Below, piece after piece: positions 62,856 through 64,000 of a stretch of DNA of 64,000 nucleotides. The notes under the pieces are model-generated. The model worked only from the letters and a program-made list of their open reading frames with translations, did no database searches and was not told where the DNA came from. Within the stretch, counting starts at the first letter, position 1. Every line of letters starts with the position of its first letter. The translations under genes and the position numbers were made by a program. Source of the stretch: Verrucomicrobiia bacterium (GTDB taxonomy: Bacteria > Verrucomicrobiota > Verrucomicrobiia > Limisphaerales > DASXHY01); the NCBI GenBank assembly GCA_035629175.1, contig DASPIL010000067.1, forward strand, positions 182,234 to 246,233, in the 5' to 3' direction.

Positions 62856-63530
62856 GTGAGTGAGGAGAAGAATTGCCCCCAAAAGCAGTCGTCGTCATAC
62901 CCCTTGGTTACCGGATTACATTTCCGAGGGAAGTTGCCGCATCTGAAAAAGGAGGGCGCGGCTTATTTCGTTACGTTTCGACTGGCAGATTCCCTGCCTG
63001 CACACGAGATCGCCCGTCTGAAGCACGAGCGCAAGGTGATCATCGAACACGCGCGAGCATCTCGCAACCCGCTGCCCTGGCATGATCAACAACAACTCCT
63101 TGCATGGTATTGCGACAAGGTCGAAACATTCCTCGATAGCGGACATGGAGCGTGTTGGCTGAGCAAGCCGGAAGTTGCCGATCTTGTGGCGAATGCCCTG
63201 AAATACTTCCACGGCGCACGTTACGATCTTCGCAGTTGGGTGATCATGCCGAATCATGTTCACGTCGTGCTGTGGCCAATGCCGGGGCATACGTTGAACG
63301 AGATCCTGCACAGTTGGAAATCGTTCACGAGCATCCGAGCCAATCGCATGTTGAACCGGGTCAATAGCTCGTTCTGGCAGGCTGAATCATTTGATCACTG
63401 GATTCGCGATGACGAGGAGCATTCGCGACTCGTGGCTTATGTGGAAAACAATCCGGTGAAGGCGCGTTTCTGCAAGGCGCGAGACGAATGGAAATGGAGC
63501 AGCGCAGCGAGCGTGCGCTCTTCAGCGTAG
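62856..63530 (+). CDS. REP-associated tyrosine transposase (RAYT)
   Basis: 224 aa from a GTG at 62856. It belongs to the Y1/HUH transposase group (TnpA_REP): the metal-binding HUH motif is in WVIMPNHVHVVLWPMPGHTL. The tyrosine region is in DHWIRDDEEHSRLVAYVENN, where the conserved helix ends NPVKARFCKARDEWKWSSA. RAYTs process single-stranded REP hairpins, and this gene sits inside such an array. Its TAG stop is the TAG of the resumed repeat (GTAGCGGCAGG), so the coding end is supplied by the repeat unit. Confidence 0.92.
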   Translation: MSEEKNCPQKQSSSYPLVTGLHFRGKLPHLKKEGAAYFVTFRLADSLPAHEIARLKHERKVIIEHARASRNPLPWHDQQQLLAWYCDKVETFLDSGHGACWLSKPEVADLVANALKYFHGARYDLRSWVIMPNHVHVVLWPMPGHTLNEILHSWKSFTSIRANRMLNRVNSSFWQAESFDHWIRDDEEHSRLVAYVENNPVKARFCKARDEWKWSSAASVRSSA

Positions 63531-63874
63531 CGGCAGGCATCCTGCCTGCCGTAAAGCCGGGCTTCCAGCCCGGCGGGAGGAACCTCAGGCACGGAGAAAC
63601 GCGATGAGCAAAGGCGAGCGTGCGTCGCATTCCACGATTCTCTCCGGGCGGCAAGGATGCGCGCCCTCTACGTCAGGCAGGGATGCCTGACGCTACGAAA
63701 GGCGTGTAGCGGCAGGCATCCTGCCTGCCGTAGAGCCGGGCTTCCAGCCCGGTGGGAGGAACCTCAGGCACGGAGAAACGCGATGAGCAAAGGCGAGCGT
63801 GTGTCGCATTCCACGATTCTCTCCGGGCGGCAAGGATGCACGCCCTCTACGTCAGGCAGGGATGCCTGACGCTA
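63527..63874. repeat. Tandem array of 178-179-bp palindrome-rich units, right part
   Basis: The array resumes at GTAGCGGCAGGCATCC (63527), in register with the break at 62806. Further unit starts are at 63606 and 63785 (period 179). The last unit stops right after the hairpin GTCAGGCA-ggga-TGCCTGAC and GCTA at 63874, where a group II intron begins. Confidence 0.9.
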
Positions 63875-64000
63875 GTGCGCTTGGGATACAACGCACATCG
63901 CAGGGTGAGAGTCCCTGTCTGGCGGCGCTTCCCGCCAGAGACTGAAGGTAACTGCGGTTCAGAAATGAACCGTGGAGAGCAACTGGAAGTAAACGGATAG
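63875..64000 (+). mobile_element. Group II intron, 5' end (runs off window)
   Basis: GTGCGCTTGGGATACAACGC begins at 63875 and matches the GUGCG start of bacterial group II introns. It is followed by the typical domain I pieces GGGTGAGAGTCCC (63903 onward), the stem CTGGCGG-cgcttc-CCGCCAG, and GGAAGTAAACGGATAG. The intron-encoded reverse transcriptase would lie beyond the window. The insertion point is immediately 3' of a stem-loop, as for class C introns that target hairpins. The class is inferred from that, not from the catalytic core. Confidence 0.75.

Noticed and set aside
62357..63874. Regular repeats resembling a CRISPR array
   Set aside because: Units are 178-179 bp with no unique spacers and no cas genes; they contain REP-type hairpins and a RAYT gene.

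Overview
The window reads as a stretch of chromosome from a Verrucomicrobiota bacterium, probably near the Limisphaerales/Pedosphaera group (inference). Pointers are a PEP-CTERM sorting tail, a GxxExxY-family gene, a REP-like repeat array with a RAYT transposase, SBBP- and FG-GAP-repeat surface proteins, Tat-exported Gfo/Idh/MocA oxidoreductases, and a Gram-negative outer-membrane kit (BamA, Skp/OmpH, porin). GC content is high, so long antisense shadow ORFs are common. No rRNA, tRNA or CRISPR array was recognised.

Region by region. 1-8.2 kb: the end of an S46 peptidase, a PadR regulator with a VIT-domain PEP-CTERM membrane protein, an FG-GAP protein, the fossil of an amino-acid permease, a DUF892 stress protein and small envelope proteins. 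8.4-14.2 kb: a stress and signalling block on the + strand (Kef-type antiporter, Rnk-like factor, two receiver proteins, two universal stress proteins). 14.4-23.3 kb: a ThuA-like protein, an esterase, trigger factor, DUF423, a Tat oxidoreductase, a GH42 protein lacking its usual acid/base glutamate, and DciA. 23.6-28.1 kb: a tightly overlapping MoxR - DUF58 - transglutaminase operon.

28.1-47.1 kb is the most interesting part, a complete nitrate assimilation island almost entirely on the minus strand. It holds an NrtAB transporter with two separate ATPases, an outer-membrane porin, a molybdopterin nitrate reductase next to a fused DmsB-DmsC-type quinol module, MobA and a MOSC protein, and siroheme nitrite reductase overlapping a CysJ-type flavoprotein. 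Two NrtA-like proteins without signal peptides lie at its two ends, and a divergent LysR regulator sits at the right end. A 23-nt near-palindrome occurs both at the LysR start and upstream of nirA, and a perfect FNR-type box lies upstream of the porin. A GxxExxY gene associated with perfect 28-bp inverted repeats lies inside the transporter gene set. A structured RNA resembling a cobalamin riboswitch core, ending in a U-tract, lies on the opposite strand near 29.8 kb.

47.1-62.4 kb: a frameshifted nucleotidyltransferase with a small partner, then housekeeping genes (rarA, 5-formyl-THF cyclo-ligase, a probable 6S RNA, rny, a coiled-coil protein overlapping a tiny lipoprotein, an aldo/keto reductase, skp, an SBBP protein, bamA, dnaB, a divergent dihydropteroate-synthase-like protein). 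62.4-64.0 kb: a 178-179-bp tandem repeat array rich in palindromes, interrupted once by a RAYT transposase gene and once by the 5' end of a group II intron that runs off the window.
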